From Bradyrhizobium japonicum USDA 6 (GTDB lineage Bacteria; Pseudomonadota; Alphaproteobacteria; Rhizobiales; Xanthobacteraceae), in NCBI RefSeq assembly GCF_000284375.1, contig NC_017249.1, forward strand, positions 7,247,001 to 7,311,000: a stretch of 64,000 nucleotides of DNA, in the 5' to 3' direction. Below are positions 54,466 through 63,990 of the stretch, one piece after another. The notes under the pieces were generated by a model. It was given only the letters and a program-made list of their open reading frames with translations. It was not told where the DNA came from and did no database searches. Position 1 is the first letter of the stretch. Every line of letters starts with the position of its first letter. The position numbers and the translations under genes were made by a program.

Positions 54466-55863
54466 TCAGTTGCCGGCCACTTCCTTGATGCGCGCGATCA
54501 TGTCGTCGACGGCCTTGTCGACCGGCACCTTGTTGGTGACGATGGCGTTCACGGCCTTCATCCAGACGTTCTCGTTGTTGAGGGTGGTGAACTTGTAGTT
54601 CTTGCTCATCTCGTAGCCGCCGACACCGGCGAAGAACTGGTCGCGCACGGCGCGGCGATGAACGTCGCCGTCCCAGAAGGCGGACTTCTGCGCGGCCGTC
54701 TTGACCGGGAACCAGCGGCCGAGCGCGCCTTCGACATAGGGCTGGAGGTTCTCGTCGCGCAGTAGGAACGAGACGAACTCCTTGGCGCGGTCCTTGTTCT
54801 TGGCCTGCTCGAAGATCAAGCCGACCACCACGGAGGCGCGGGTGTGGACTGGCGTGCCATCCGGCTTGTTGGGCCAGACCATGGTGCGGATGCGGTCGTA
54901 ATAGTTCTTCTTGGCTTCATCGCGCTGCTCGGCGGTGAGCGTCTCGTTGCCGGCATCGTCGAGCCATTTGCCGGGCAGCGAAACCGTCGAATTGTGCGTC
55001 ATGATCGTCGTCTTGTTGTGGAAGGCGACGTTGTTGTCGGGGTCCTTCCAGCTCGTCGCCGATTGCGGCGTGCAGCCTTTCGCGGCGATCTCGACATAGT
55101 CCGTCATGGCCGCGACGAGACCAGCCTTCACCTTGGGATCGTCGACCAGGAGCTTGCCGTTGTCGTCGACGAGCACGACGTTGTAGGCGTCCATGAACAC
55201 CAGGAACGAGATGAAGCTGTCGGTGGCGTCGACGCCCATCGGATGGCCGATGCCGTAGATGCGCTTGCCGGACGCCTTGCGCACCGCCGGTTGCGCCTTG
55301 TCACACCAGAACGACCAATAGCCCTTCCAGTCCTTCGGGATGTCGGTCTCCTTGAGACCTCCCTCCTCCAGCATGTCCTTCCAGTAATGCAGATGCAGCG
55401 TCGCCTGCTTCAGCGGGAAGGCGTAATAGGCCTTCGCCTTGGTCTTGTCGTTGTACAGCATGACCGTTTCGAGCGACTGCGGGGAGAACTCGCCCTTGAT
55501 CGGTGCGAGCACTGAGCCGAGATCGACCAGCTTGCCCTCGGAAGCCCACTTGCCGGCGCCCTGGAAATGGTAGGTGTCCGCATAGGTGACGTCGGGCGGA
55601 CTGCCGGCATCGAGCGCCGCCACCAGCTTCGGCATCATGTCCTGCGTCGCGTATTGCGACAGCTCGACCTTGACCCCGGTCTTGGCCTCGAACTTCTTGA
55701 TGACGGCGAGCAGCGCGTCTTCCTCGGCCTTGTAGTAGCCCTTGTTCCACCAGACGACGAGCTTCTCCTCGGCGGCCGCAGGGCTCGCCGTTCCCATCAC
55801 CGGCAGGAGCAGCGAAACCGCCATTGAACAGTTTCTGGCCCACCGCAAAACGCTATTCCGCAT
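54466..55863 (-). CDS. orphan ABC sugar-type substrate-binding protein
   Basis: A 465-residue family 1 extracellular solute-binding protein. Signal peptide (MAVSLLLPVMGTASPAAA), mature start EEKLVVWWNKGYYKAEEDALL, and SGDPPDVTYADTYHFQGAGK-type cleft residues; later KKNYYDRIRTMVW. No permease or ATPase gene accompanies it. It lies downstream of a LacI-type palindrome and is co-oriented with the aldolase gene, so a sugar or sugar acid is the likely ligand. Confidence 0.87.
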   Translation of the reverse strand: MRNSVLRWARNCSMAVSLLLPVMGTASPAAAEEKLVVWWNKGYYKAEEDALLAVIKKFEAKTGVKVELSQYATQDMMPKLVAALDAGSPPDVTYADTYHFQGAGKWASEGKLVDLGSVLAPIKGEFSPQSLETVMLYNDKTKAKAYYAFPLKQATLHLHYWKDMLEEGGLKETDIPKDWKGYWSFWCDKAQPAVRKASGKRIYGIGHPMGVDATDSFISFLVFMDAYNVVLVDDNGKLLVDDPKVKAGLVAAMTDYVEIAAKGCTPQSATSWKDPDNNVAFHNKTTIMTHNSTVSLPGKWLDDAGNETLTAEQRDEAKKNYYDRIRTMVWPNKPDGTPVHTRASVVVGLIFEQAKNKDRAKEFVSFLLRDENLQPYVEGALGRWFPVKTAAQKSAFWDGDVHRRAVRDQFFAGVGGYEMSKNYKFTTLNNENVWMKAVNAIVTNKVPVDKAVDDMIARIKEVAGN

Positions 55864-55932
55864 TGTCGTTTCCTCTCCGTCTCATCCGGCGAGGGGCCCG
55901 CCGGTTGCTCTCATGGCGTTTAAAACGCGCTC

Positions 55933-55948
55933 ATGTAAGCGCTTACAT
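55933..55948. promoter_or_regulatory. LacI-family operator
   Basis: Perfect 16-bp palindrome ATGTAAGCGCTTACAT with the CG centre typical of LacI/GalR operators. Lies 70 bases upstream of the receptor gene start and between it and the lacI-type gene, so that regulator is the likely binder. Confidence 0.8.
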
Positions 55949-56036
55949 ATCAGGAGTCAAGCCGCCCTTTGAGAAGGAAGCAGCCCTCTTGGCGGGACGA
56001 TACGCGCGATCGAAGAGACGACCGCTCTCTGCGGGA

Positions 56037-57101
56037 TCAGGCGCCCCTGGCGTGACCTGCGCTGTCGCGGATTTTCAGAACAGGCACGACTTCGCGGGAC
56101 TGCGCCTGCGCTTGCCGGCCCGCGATCACGGCGAGGAGCTCGTTGGCCGCCAGGACACCGATCTCCTGATTGTCGACCTTCATCGTCGTGAGCCTGGGAG
56201 AAAAGCGCGATGAAATCGCAAGATCATCGAAGCCGGTGATCGAAAAATCCCCGGGCGCGTCCAGGCCGCATTCCCGCGCGGCCATCAACGCACCGAGCGC
56301 CAGATTGTCGTTGCCGCAAACGATCGCGGTCGGCCGAACGTCGACGGCTTGCGTCATCAATCCGGCAAAGCTGGCGGCGCCGAACTCCAGCGTCGAGGGA
56401 CCCATCATCAGATATTGCGCCGCGATTTCCAAACCCGCGGCCGCGAGCGCTTCGCTGACGCCACGAAGCCTGTCCTTGACGCGGTCGTTGTTGGTGTCGG
56501 GCTGGAAGATGGCAGCAAACCGCCGATGGCCCAGCGACAGCAGATGCTCCGTCATGCGGCTGAACGCGGCGCGGTTGTCAAAGCCGATGCACGGATGCGG
56601 AGACAGCTTGTTGTAGGAGTACGTCACCACATAGGGAATGCCGCGCGAGTTGAGCGCGTCAAAAAGCTCGGCGGGATGATTTTCACCGACCACGGCAATT
56701 GCTTCCACACCGCGCGCAAGCATCGCTTCGGCCTGCCGCAAGCCCTCGTCCGGATCATAGTTCGAGCAGCCCAGGAACAGCGTGAAGCCGCGTTCGCTGA
56801 AGACGGTCTGCATGCCGCCGATCTGGTGGGCGAAGATTTCGTCGTCCAGGGTCGGGATGATGGCGCCGGCGATATGCGTCCGGCGCGAGGCCAGCGCGCG
56901 TCCGGCAGCATTGGGAATCCAGTTCAGCGCGCGTGCGGCGTCCTTGACCCGCTGCCTGACCTCTTCGGACACCTTGTCGGGCTCGTTGAAGGCGCGCGAG
57001 ACGGTCGCGGTCGAGACATTGGCCTTGCGGGCGACCTCCTCGAGCTTGACGCGGCCGCTGCCTCCACGCGCTCTCTTTGAACCTGCCACCATTCCCGCCA
57101 T
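56037..57101 (-). CDS. LacI-family transcriptional regulator
   Basis: A 354-residue repressor. HTH region (residues 18-62: VKLEEVARKANVSTATVSRA and FNEPDKVSEEVRQRV) and the hinge PNAAGRALASRR, then a periplasmic-binding-type effector domain with FGAASFAGLM and TGFDDLAISS. Immediately upstream of the receptor-aldolase genes and near the operator at 55933-55948. Probably senses the sugar handled by that pair. Confidence 0.92.
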   Translation of the reverse strand: MAGMVAGSKRARGGSGRVKLEEVARKANVSTATVSRAFNEPDKVSEEVRQRVKDAARALNWIPNAAGRALASRRTHIAGAIIPTLDDEIFAHQIGGMQTVFSERGFTLFLGCSNYDPDEGLRQAEAMLARGVEAIAVVGENHPAELFDALNSRGIPYVVTYSYNKLSPHPCIGFDNRAAFSRMTEHLLSLGHRRFAAIFQPDTNNDRVKDRLRGVSEALAAAGLEIAAQYLMMGPSTLEFGAASFAGLMTQAVDVRPTAIVCGNDNLALGALMAARECGLDAPGDFSITGFDDLAISSRFSPRLTTMKVDNQEIGVLAANELLAVIAGRQAQAQSREVVPVLKIRDSAGHARGA

Positions 57102-57122
57102 TTCGGTCGAACGCCTGATCGA

Positions 57123-57145
57123 TCAATACCTTGCCATGGTATTGA
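57123..57145. promoter_or_regulatory. inverted repeat upstream of the lacI-type gene
   Basis: TCAATACC (57123-57130), 7-base spacer, GGTATTGA (57138-57145). Perfect 8-bp arms, 22 bases before the LacI-type start. May be an operator, but neither arm resembles the LacI palindrome at 55933, so another regulator would bind it. Confidence 0.4.
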
Positions 57146-57196
57146 CGACCACCGGAGTCCTCAACGAAAATCTCCCGGCGAGGACGCGCGCGCTTC

Positions 57197-58384
57197 CTAG
57201 ACGATCCCGCCCTGCCGAAGCGCCGCGATCGCAGCCACGTCGTAGCCAAGCTCCGTCAGGACGAGGTCGGTGTGCTCGCCGAGCGTCGGCGGACGCGATG
57301 CGATCTCGCCTGGCGTTTCCGACAGCCGGACGGCAGCGCGGGCGACGGGAGCGCGTTTCGGCAGGCCGGGATACTCGACATCCTGCATGAAGCCGGCGGC
57401 GCGAATATGCGGATGGTCCAGCGCCTGTTGCGGGCTGAGGACGGGCCCGGTCGGAATCATGGCCTTGCCCAGAGTGTCGACAGCCTCCTGCGTGGTGCGC
57501 TCTGCGCACCAGCGCGCCATCCGCGCGCTGATGACGGGGCCGTTGTTGCCGCGGCTGATGTCGTCGGCAAAGCGGGGATCGCTCAGCCACTGGTCCTCCT
57601 CACCCATCAGCTTCGCCCAGCGTTTGAACAGCGGATGCCCCGTGACCTGGCACAGCACCCAGCCGTCCTTTGTGCGGTAGATGTCGGCCGGCGCTGCGGT
57701 CTGACCGAGATTGCCGGTCGGAACACGGTTGACGTTGATGACCGCCTGCTCGATCAGCGTGGCATTGGTGAAGGACAGCGCGGTGGCGAGCAGCGCGCCC
57801 TCGACGATCTGCCCGCGTCCGGATTTGCCGCGCTCGATCAGGGCTGCGAGCGTCCCGAACGCGCAATGCAGCGCCGTGCCGAAATCGACCCAGTTCACCG
57901 CGGCCCGATACGGCGGGTCGCCGGCACCGGTCATGTACACCGAGCCCGACATGACTTGGCCGACGCCATCGAAGCCGACGCGGTCGGACCATGGCCCCGG
58001 CCCGCCGAACGCGGTGGCGGTCGTCAGGATGATGTCGGGCTTGATCGCCTTCAAGGAGTCGTAGTCGAGCTTCATCGCTCGCAGGGTCTGCGGCGGCAGA
58101 TTGGCGACGACGACGTCCGCGGTCGCGATCAGGCGGCGCATCACCTCCTGCCCTTCCGGCTTCATCGGATCGAGCGTAATGCACTTCTTGTTGCGGTTGA
58201 CCTGAAGAAACAGCGCGCCTTCGCCGCCCTCGCCGACCGGCGCCACGAAGCGATCCTCGCTGCCGTCGCGCTTTTCCACGCGGATGACCTCGGCGCCGAA
58301 TTCGGCCAGCAAGGTCGCGCAATAGGGCCCTGCGATATAGCGCCCGAAATCGAGGACGCGCACGCCCTCCAAAACTCCTCCCAT
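57197..58384 (-). CDS. CaiB/BaiF family CoA-transferase
   Basis: A 395-residue type III CoA-transferase. Motifs: VRVLDFGRYIAGPYCATLLA at the start, EVIRVEKRDG, VNRNKKCITLDPMKPEG, and catalytic Asp167 in AAVNWVDFGTALHCA; C-terminal GEHTDLVLTELGYD. Moves CoA between carboxylic acids via an enzyme-bound anhydride. Start chosen at 58384 from the conserved VLEGVRVLDF with AAGGG upstream. Divergent from the VOC gene; partner acid unknown. Confidence 0.9.
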   Translation of the reverse strand: MGGVLEGVRVLDFGRYIAGPYCATLLAEFGAEVIRVEKRDGSEDRFVAPVGEGGEGALFLQVNRNKKCITLDPMKPEGQEVMRRLIATADVVVANLPPQTLRAMKLDYDSLKAIKPDIILTTATAFGGPGPWSDRVGFDGVGQVMSGSVYMTGAGDPPYRAAVNWVDFGTALHCAFGTLAALIERGKSGRGQIVEGALLATALSFTNATLIEQAVINVNRVPTGNLGQTAAPADIYRTKDGWVLCQVTGHPLFKRWAKLMGEEDQWLSDPRFADDISRGNNGPVISARMARWCAERTTQEAVDTLGKAMIPTGPVLSPQQALDHPHIRAAGFMQDVEYPGLPKRAPVARAAVRLSETPGEIASRPPTLGEHTDLVLTELGYDVAAIAALRQGGIV

Positions 58385-58633
58385 CGATCCCTTCCCATAT
58401 TCATATGTTCTCGTCAGATTACAGGGACTGGCTGCCACGGCAAGGCGGCAGAGGACATCATGCCCCTGCCCCAAATGCCCCTGCCCCCAAGATGTGATCG
58501 GTGAACAGTTTCGGCTGGCGGAAATTCTGCGCTACAGTCTTATTCTGACGCGTTTTCTTTAGGCGAAGCGGTGTCCACTTCGCTTGAGAACGCTCTAGTA
58601 TTGCCCCGTCCGTCCCCCAGCCAGAGCACATCC

Positions 58634-59521
58634 ATGCCGCAACAATTCGATCGATCCGCAGAAGATCTCGGCAACGCCATCCATTTCGAGCACGTCAACA
58701 TCCAGGTCCCCGACCAGCGCCTCGCCACGCTGTTCTACGTGACCGGGCTTGGACTGACCCGCGATCCCTACCTGATGGTTTCCGACACCAACATGTGGAT
58801 CAATGCCGGGCGGAGCCAGTTTCATTTGCCGAGCGGCAGGCCGCAGTTGCTGCGCGGCCGTGTCGGGCTGGTCATCGAGGGCCGCGAGGCGCTGCTGGCG
58901 CGGCTCGCGTCAGTCGCGAAGAAGCTCGAGGGCACGGCGTTCGCATTCGCCGAGCACAACGATCATGTCGAGGCGATCTGTCCGTGGGGCAACCGACTGC
59001 GCTGCTATGAGCCGGACGCCGCGCGCTTCGGGCGCATCGCGCTCGGCATTCCCTATGTCGAGTTCGACGTGCCGGAAGGCACCACGAAGGCGATTTGCGC
59101 CTTCTACCCCGAGATCATGGGCATGCCCGCAAGCTTGCGAAACGGCGACGGCCGCGTCGCCGTCGTGAAGACCGGCCGCGACCAGCATCTGTTGTTCCGC
59201 GAGACCGATCGGCCCCAGGGCGACTACGACGGCCACCACGTGCAGATGTACATCACCGACTTCTCCGGCCCCTACCGCAAACTCTTGGCGCGCGACCTGA
59301 TCTCGCGCGAGGACAATCAGTACCAGTACCGCTTCTGCGACATTGTCGATCTCGACAGCGGCAGGCATCTCTTCACGGTCGAGCACGAGGTCCGCAGCGC
59401 TACCCATCCGATGTTCATGCGGCCGATGGTCAATCGCAATCCGGCGATCAACAACCGCAACTACGCATTCGGCCACGATCAGTCGCTCTGGGCGATGGGG
59501 CTGGATCAATACGAGGGATAG
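58634..59521 (+). CDS. VOC family protein, two modules
   Basis: A 295-residue protein with tandem vicinal-oxygen-chelate modules. Metal-ligand candidates are His in HFEHVNIQVPD, His in GHHVQMYITD and Glu in LFTVEHEVRS. The first module ends in PWGNRLRCYEP; the second in HPMFMRPMVNRNPAI. Related to extradiol dioxygenase and glyoxalase proteins; reaction unknown. Start uncertain: ATG 58634 (used) or the in-frame GTG 58571. Confidence 0.75.
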   Translation: MPQQFDRSAEDLGNAIHFEHVNIQVPDQRLATLFYVTGLGLTRDPYLMVSDTNMWINAGRSQFHLPSGRPQLLRGRVGLVIEGREALLARLASVAKKLEGTAFAFAEHNDHVEAICPWGNRLRCYEPDAARFGRIALGIPYVEFDVPEGTTKAICAFYPEIMGMPASLRNGDGRVAVVKTGRDQHLLFRETDRPQGDYDGHHVQMYITDFSGPYRKLLARDLISREDNQYQYRFCDIVDLDSGRHLFTVEHEVRSATHPMFMRPMVNRNPAINNRNYAFGHDQSLWAMGLDQYEG

Positions 59522-59710
59522 GGAGCCGCAAGGATTGCGCTCGGCGGCGGCAACGCCGGTACGACTGGATTCCCGGCACGCGCAAGCTTCCGGGCATTTC
59601 CCACGAACGGCGTTCGGTCACGACCTGCGAACCCGTAGGTACTTGTCGCGGCGCATGATCGAGCGCCGCCCGCATCACTGGCACACCAGAACAGAGCCCA
59701 ACAACAACCG

Positions 59711-59821
59711 TCAGCGGCAAGAACCACAGTTGGCGGCGGCTGGCATCGCCACGAAGGTTGCTCCCACGCCCAATCCGAGCATCGCCACCAGTGCAATTCG
59801 TAGGACTAAAATCCGGGTCAT
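59711..59821 (-). CDS. 36-residue secreted peptide with C-terminal CxxC
   Basis: A short gene below usual ORF cut-offs. ATG at 59821 has GAGGA seven bases upstream. It encodes a basic start (MTRIL), a hydrophobic segment (VLRIALVAMLGLGVGATFVA), small residues AAA suited to signal cleavage, and ends NCGSCR. Either a secreted micropeptide or a membrane peptide with a CxxC that could bind metal or form a disulfide. No family recognised. Confidence 0.55.
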   Translation of the reverse strand: MTRILVLRIALVAMLGLGVGATFVAMPAAANCGSCR

Positions 59822-60064
59822 CTTAAATTCCTCACGCGCTACGTCTTAAAGTAGCATGTTACAACAGGTGCGCCGTGCGCGCAAATTCAGCCCGTCCTCT
59901 GTTCGGCTGGCAGATCGCAAGCTTTCCTGTAAGAGGCGCTATTTGCTGGGCTTTTGGGCCAGTTGGCGGGATTCTCACGTCGCCGTCGACCGGCCGCCAC
60001 GCCCTTCAAGATCAGGCGAGCGCGTATTCCTCCGCACTCGGGAGGTCGACAATCGAAGTCCAGT

Positions 60065-62083
60065 CTAGTTGGGAGAGTTGAGCGTCGCACAGCGGGTGAC
60101 CAGACCAGCAGTCGTTCGGTTGATCGTTGCCGTCGAATTCACAACCTCTTTCTTGAAAGTGCCCGTGAAGTGCTTGTTGAGAAGAAGCAACTCGTGGGTC
60201 GGCTCGTATTCTTTCTCTGGAAGGGCTTTTTGCAATTGCGCTATCGCTTCTTCGTCCTGCCCCAGGACGTGCAAAGCCACCGCATATCGGAAAATCACTT
60301 CGGCATCGTCGAGTGTTTCGGCAGCAGATTTCAGCAGGGCGAGCGCCCTTGTGAAATTACTCTTCTCTTCCGCGTCGTCTTTCGCCGGCTTCTGCATAAG
60401 AATGTAGGCGAGAGTATCCGCCGTACTGGCGCCGCGTATCTTCAGATAAGGTTCGTCTCTGGCCCGCGCATAATAATCCATTGCGGCGGTGGCTGCGGCT
60501 TCGGCTTCTCCGTCGCCTATCAGTCCGTAGGTGGCCAACGTCCATGCCCTCCGGTTGTTGAGACTAGCTAGCCGCTCCAATTTATCTTCCTCATCGAGGC
60601 CCATCTTCTCATAGACAGTCCGAGCGAAATTGATCCCATCCAAAATGGATTTGAGACCGTCGTTTTGACCTATGTCCTTCCGAGGATATCTTTTCTCAAG
60701 AAGGTCGATTTCTTCAAAGCCCCATCCTTTGGCCTGCCACCAGGGCGCTTCGGCAAAGATTGGAATATTGTCGTTCCAAAACTTCATGCGCTTGAATGAA
60801 GCGCCCGCGATGTCGGCGCCGGAAAAATCTACTTGTTTACACAGGTAGACGCCGTCGAAATTGGCCTGATCAAGTTTGGCGTTCCTGAAATTGATGTTTT
60901 CGAGGACGGAACCTTCGAATGAAGCCGAGGACAGCGTGGCTCTCTCGAAAACCACATTTCTCAGTTTCGATTCCCTGAATTGAGCACCGGCCGCCGCGAT
61001 TCCATGCAAGTCCTTTTTTAACGGCTCCGCGAGCCTGAGGCCTCGTGCTTCCAATTGCTGGTGATAGGTGGCCAGCCATCGTATGTCGTCGGCTTTCCGT
61101 TCATCCGGAATGTTCTTGTCCTTGATTTCCTGAACGACCGACTTAAATTTTAGGGGGACGTACAGTTTTTCATAAGCCGGCGTGCTGGCCAGAGCAATCA
61201 CGCCGATGACGATTGCAACCGCCAACGCCACACTCGCCTTTATGATGTTCCACCGGCTGCTTGCATTGATGAAGTCCGTTTCCCATTGCTTGAGATTGCC
61301 GTATTCACGGAACCGGCGGATAAGGCGCCAGTCAAGCAAGGCTCCGGTTGAACGGTTGCTGCCGATCCAACTCAAGGCCAAATCACTCAGGTTCTTGCGC
61401 TTGTCGATCTCCTTGGCTAGCCAGCCCCATCGGCGCGACAAGGCCAGATACTGAAGCGAGAGCTCCTCGCCTTCTTTCGTTGGTCTTCCTACGAGAATGC
61501 CGGCGTCTTTCAGACCATCGAGCAGCTCGTCGACCTGACCCTTCTTGCCGAATTTATTCAGCTCTTCGCGGCGCGCCGGCCTTGAACTTATCTCCTGATC
61601 GTGATCCGGAAAGCGGAGCACGCCAAGCAAGACACGCCGCACGAGGTCCGTCTGCTTTGCGGACAGCCCTCGGATGAAAGCATCTCCGCGTTCAGCGGCG
61701 GCATCGACCACGGCCGGATTGAAAGGTTCCAGCTGATTGTCGGGGCGATCCTGGTATTCCGGATCTCGCTGCGAATGGACCACCGACGAATCGCCGCTTT
61801 TGGATGCAGGCCCCCGCGCAAGGCTGCTGAGCTGCAGCTGGGTGAAAGTGCTGGCAACCCAGTAGTCGACCAGTCCCTGGGCCTCCCGTCGGTCGGCCAA
61901 CGTATCGAGCACGGCGCCAGTTGCGATCGCGCGAGAGATAAACTCCTCGATTTGCATCGAGCCTGCCTCTGTAAGCGAGCCGCTGCGTTCGCTTGTCGGC
62001 AAGTTGTCAAACAGGTACTCGTGGGCACGCCGCAGCGCGTCCATCGAGGGATACGGCTCATGATGCTGGTTGGCGGTTGTCAT
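60065..62083 (-). CDS. STAND-like membrane protein lacking a visible P-loop, with pentapeptide repeats and TPR-like tail
   Basis: A 672-residue protein. Order of parts: N-terminal 1-80 with ETRREAQ-like ADRREAQGLVDYWVAST; 140-250 resembling the winged-helix arm that ends STAND/NACHT-like NTPases (AKQTDLVRRVLLGVLRFPD, VDELLDGLKDAGIL, ALSRRWGWLAKEIDKRK); membrane helix about 280-300; pentapeptide repeats about 362-432 (SFEGSVLENINFRNAKLDQA); helical TPR-like tail 505-625. The Walker A and B motifs expected between the first two parts are absent. Its ATG overlaps the stop of the protease gene (ATGA), so the two are made together. Role in conflict systems is inference. Confidence 0.78.
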   Translation of the reverse strand: MTTANQHHEPYPSMDALRRAHEYLFDNLPTSERSGSLTEAGSMQIEEFISRAIATGAVLDTLADRREAQGLVDYWVASTFTQLQLSSLARGPASKSGDSSVVHSQRDPEYQDRPDNQLEPFNPAVVDAAAERGDAFIRGLSAKQTDLVRRVLLGVLRFPDHDQEISSRPARREELNKFGKKGQVDELLDGLKDAGILVGRPTKEGEELSLQYLALSRRWGWLAKEIDKRKNLSDLALSWIGSNRSTGALLDWRLIRRFREYGNLKQWETDFINASSRWNIIKASVALAVAIVIGVIALASTPAYEKLYVPLKFKSVVQEIKDKNIPDERKADDIRWLATYHQQLEARGLRLAEPLKKDLHGIAAAGAQFRESKLRNVVFERATLSSASFEGSVLENINFRNAKLDQANFDGVYLCKQVDFSGADIAGASFKRMKFWNDNIPIFAEAPWWQAKGWGFEEIDLLEKRYPRKDIGQNDGLKSILDGINFARTVYEKMGLDEEDKLERLASLNNRRAWTLATYGLIGDGEAEAAATAAMDYYARARDEPYLKIRGASTADTLAYILMQKPAKDDAEEKSNFTRALALLKSAAETLDDAEVIFRYAVALHVLGQDEEAIAQLQKALPEKEYEPTHELLLLNKHFTGTFKKEVVNSTATINRTTAGLVTRCATLNSPN

Positions 62084-63990
62084 CGCGTCAATGCTCCAAG
62101 CAGGCGGTTGAGCGACGGCGCCAATTGCACGATCTTCTCCGACATCGCTTTGACCGACTCATCGAGTCTATAGAACCGGTCGTTGCAAGAGCCGGAAAAG
62201 GCAAGCAACGCGATCTTACCCTGCGCTCGCTCGGTCGGATCCGGCTGCGCGTTTGGCGTCGCCCCGATCCACTTGTTCAGGCGCTCCAACAGTCTCTTCG
62301 ACCAGAGCGCTTCTGGATACATGCCGCACAACGCGCGCAGCCGTTTTTCGAACACAGGCCACCCAAAGATCTTTCCTTGTGGCTGATGCCGGATTGAATT
62401 CCTCGCGCCTTCGACTTCGGTGCTGACGGCCTGCCATGCGAAATGCTCCTTGATCAGACCGGCAACGCAGATGCGAATCGTGCCTATCGCCGCGGCACCG
62501 TTCGCCAGATCTTGCGAATCCGCCGGGTTGGGATCTGTCACGCAGATCACTTCGTCAATCATGCTCGTCAGGGCAAGGAGGCCAAGCTTTCCGGCCGCTT
62601 CTGCCAGGGAGCGGTTGATCTGCGGAGCCGCTGTCGTCACCGCCGATCGCAGCGTCGTATAGACCTGACCGCGGTCGTCCATGCTTGCGGCCGGAACGGC
62701 GACCTCGAGCATTTCCTCGCTGCGCGCCTTGAGCGCGTTGATCCAGCCCATCTCCGCCTGTTCGGTATCCAGTCCGCGAATCCTCTCCTCGGCATCCTGG
62801 GCATAATCGCGGATCTCTTCCGCAAAGCGCTCAAGCGACGCATTGGCCCTGACATCGGCCGCAGGTAAGCGGAGAGCCAGGTCGATCGCCTCGAGCTTGA
62901 ACTGCAAATTGTGCAGAATGTTATGAAGCGCCTTGTATTGTTCGACGACATGAACTTGCTGCAGTATGATCTGCACGTCGCCACGATAGCTGTTCGCGAT
63001 GGCGTTCGCCGGCGCACTCGTCCGGACCAGGGCCGATAGCAGCTCAAGCGCTCGTATAGCCTTGAAAATCAACCCGCCGATATCAAGGGGGTTCAGCACA
63101 TCGGGAGCGTACTTCCTGCAAAGCTCTCGCAAGTCGTTGTTCGCCGGGCGCGATCTCAGGGTCGCATTCAGAAGCGCTTCCATTGGGCCGGCTCCCTGCT
63201 GATTGGCCCATGTCAAAAGATATGTAACGATGGTCTCGAACTGCTGATCCGGATTGGTGACCTGGTCCAGATCGAGACCCAGTGAGTATTTTACGATCGT
63301 TCCGAGCGCATTATCCTCAGCGGAGAATTCCTTTACATAAATGGGTACGAGCTCCCTCACCTGATCGTCCAGGAGAACCGTCTGCACTGTCGGCATCTCC
63401 TGAACCGACAGCACCGGATCGAGATCGGCGAAGAACTTCGCCGGACAGGCATAGACGACACCGCCGATGGTGCGATCTTCCTCGCCCAGCGCAAATCGCA
63501 TCAGGCCAACGACAACGTCCCGCATCAGCACCGGACCGCCGGACAATCCTCGAGCGTCGCCACCGATCCCGCCGGCCAGTTGTTTGCTGTAGAGCTGAAT
63601 CGCCGGCCCGCCGTAAAGTTCGCCGGCATGATTGGTCACGTCACCGCTGACGGTAAGTCCATCCGCTGGCTGCATGTTTGCATAGCCGTAAGTCTCCCAC
63701 TCTCCGCCCGAACGATGCAGCGCGCGTAGCGCCAGCGGCGTGTGTGCCGCCGGGGGCGGCGGATCGGTGCAGCGGAGCAGCATGCAGTCGGCAATCCGAT
63801 CCCACTTGACCGGGGTAGCCACGGTCGCATGGCCGGGGAATTGCAGATTGATGTCCTGATAGAACACCGGGTCTTCCTGGTCACGATCGGCGACGTTGTG
63901 CAGAGCCGTCGCCACAAGGTCGTGCGCGACGAGAAAAGCCGTTCCGCGAACCCTCCCCGCCGGACTCGTCGCGGTAACTTCGGCGATCAC
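62080..63990 (-). CDS. trypsin-like protease with effector-associated domain (EAD1-like), start perhaps outside window
   Basis: A 636-residue protein. Residues 1-200: trypsin-like fold with His31 (ATALHNVADRD), Asp68 (RIADCMLL) and Ser150 (RGLSGGPVLM), so the triad is intact. Residues about 206-290 (LVPIYVKEFSAEDNALG, YSLGLDLDQVTNPDQQFETI, LLTWANQQGAGP) match the effector-associated domain type 1 that is found fused to proteases and STAND proteins in bacterial conflict systems. Residues 300-636 are helical and unrecognised. GTG at 63990 used; the frame stays open to the window edge, so the true start may be upstream. Cytoplasmic by lack of a signal peptide. Confidence 0.8.
   Translation of the reverse strand: MIAEVTATSPAGRVRGTAFLVAHDLVATALHNVADRDQEDPVFYQDINLQFPGHATVATPVKWDRIADCMLLRCTDPPPPAAHTPLALRALHRSGGEWETYGYANMQPADGLTVSGDVTNHAGELYGGPAIQLYSKQLAGGIGGDARGLSGGPVLMRDVVVGLMRFALGEEDRTIGGVVYACPAKFFADLDPVLSVQEMPTVQTVLLDDQVRELVPIYVKEFSAEDNALGTIVKYSLGLDLDQVTNPDQQFETIVTYLLTWANQQGAGPMEALLNATLRSRPANNDLRELCRKYAPDVLNPLDIGGLIFKAIRALELLSALVRTSAPANAIANSYRGDVQIILQQVHVVEQYKALHNILHNLQFKLEAIDLALRLPAADVRANASLERFAEEIRDYAQDAEERIRGLDTEQAEMGWINALKARSEEMLEVAVPAASMDDRGQVYTTLRSAVTTAAPQINRSLAEAAGKLGLLALTSMIDEVICVTDPNPADSQDLANGAAAIGTIRICVAGLIKEHFAWQAVSTEVEGARNSIRHQPQGKIFGWPVFEKRLRALCGMYPEALWSKRLLERLNKWIGATPNAQPDPTERAQGKIALLAFSGSCNDRFYRLDESVKAMSEKIVQLAPSLNRLLGALTR

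Noticed and set aside
59506..59796. 96-residue minus-strand frame in the gap after the VOC gene
   Set aside because: Cys/Trp-rich without ribosome site; the overlapping 36-residue frame with GAGGA and a signal-like helix is the better gene.
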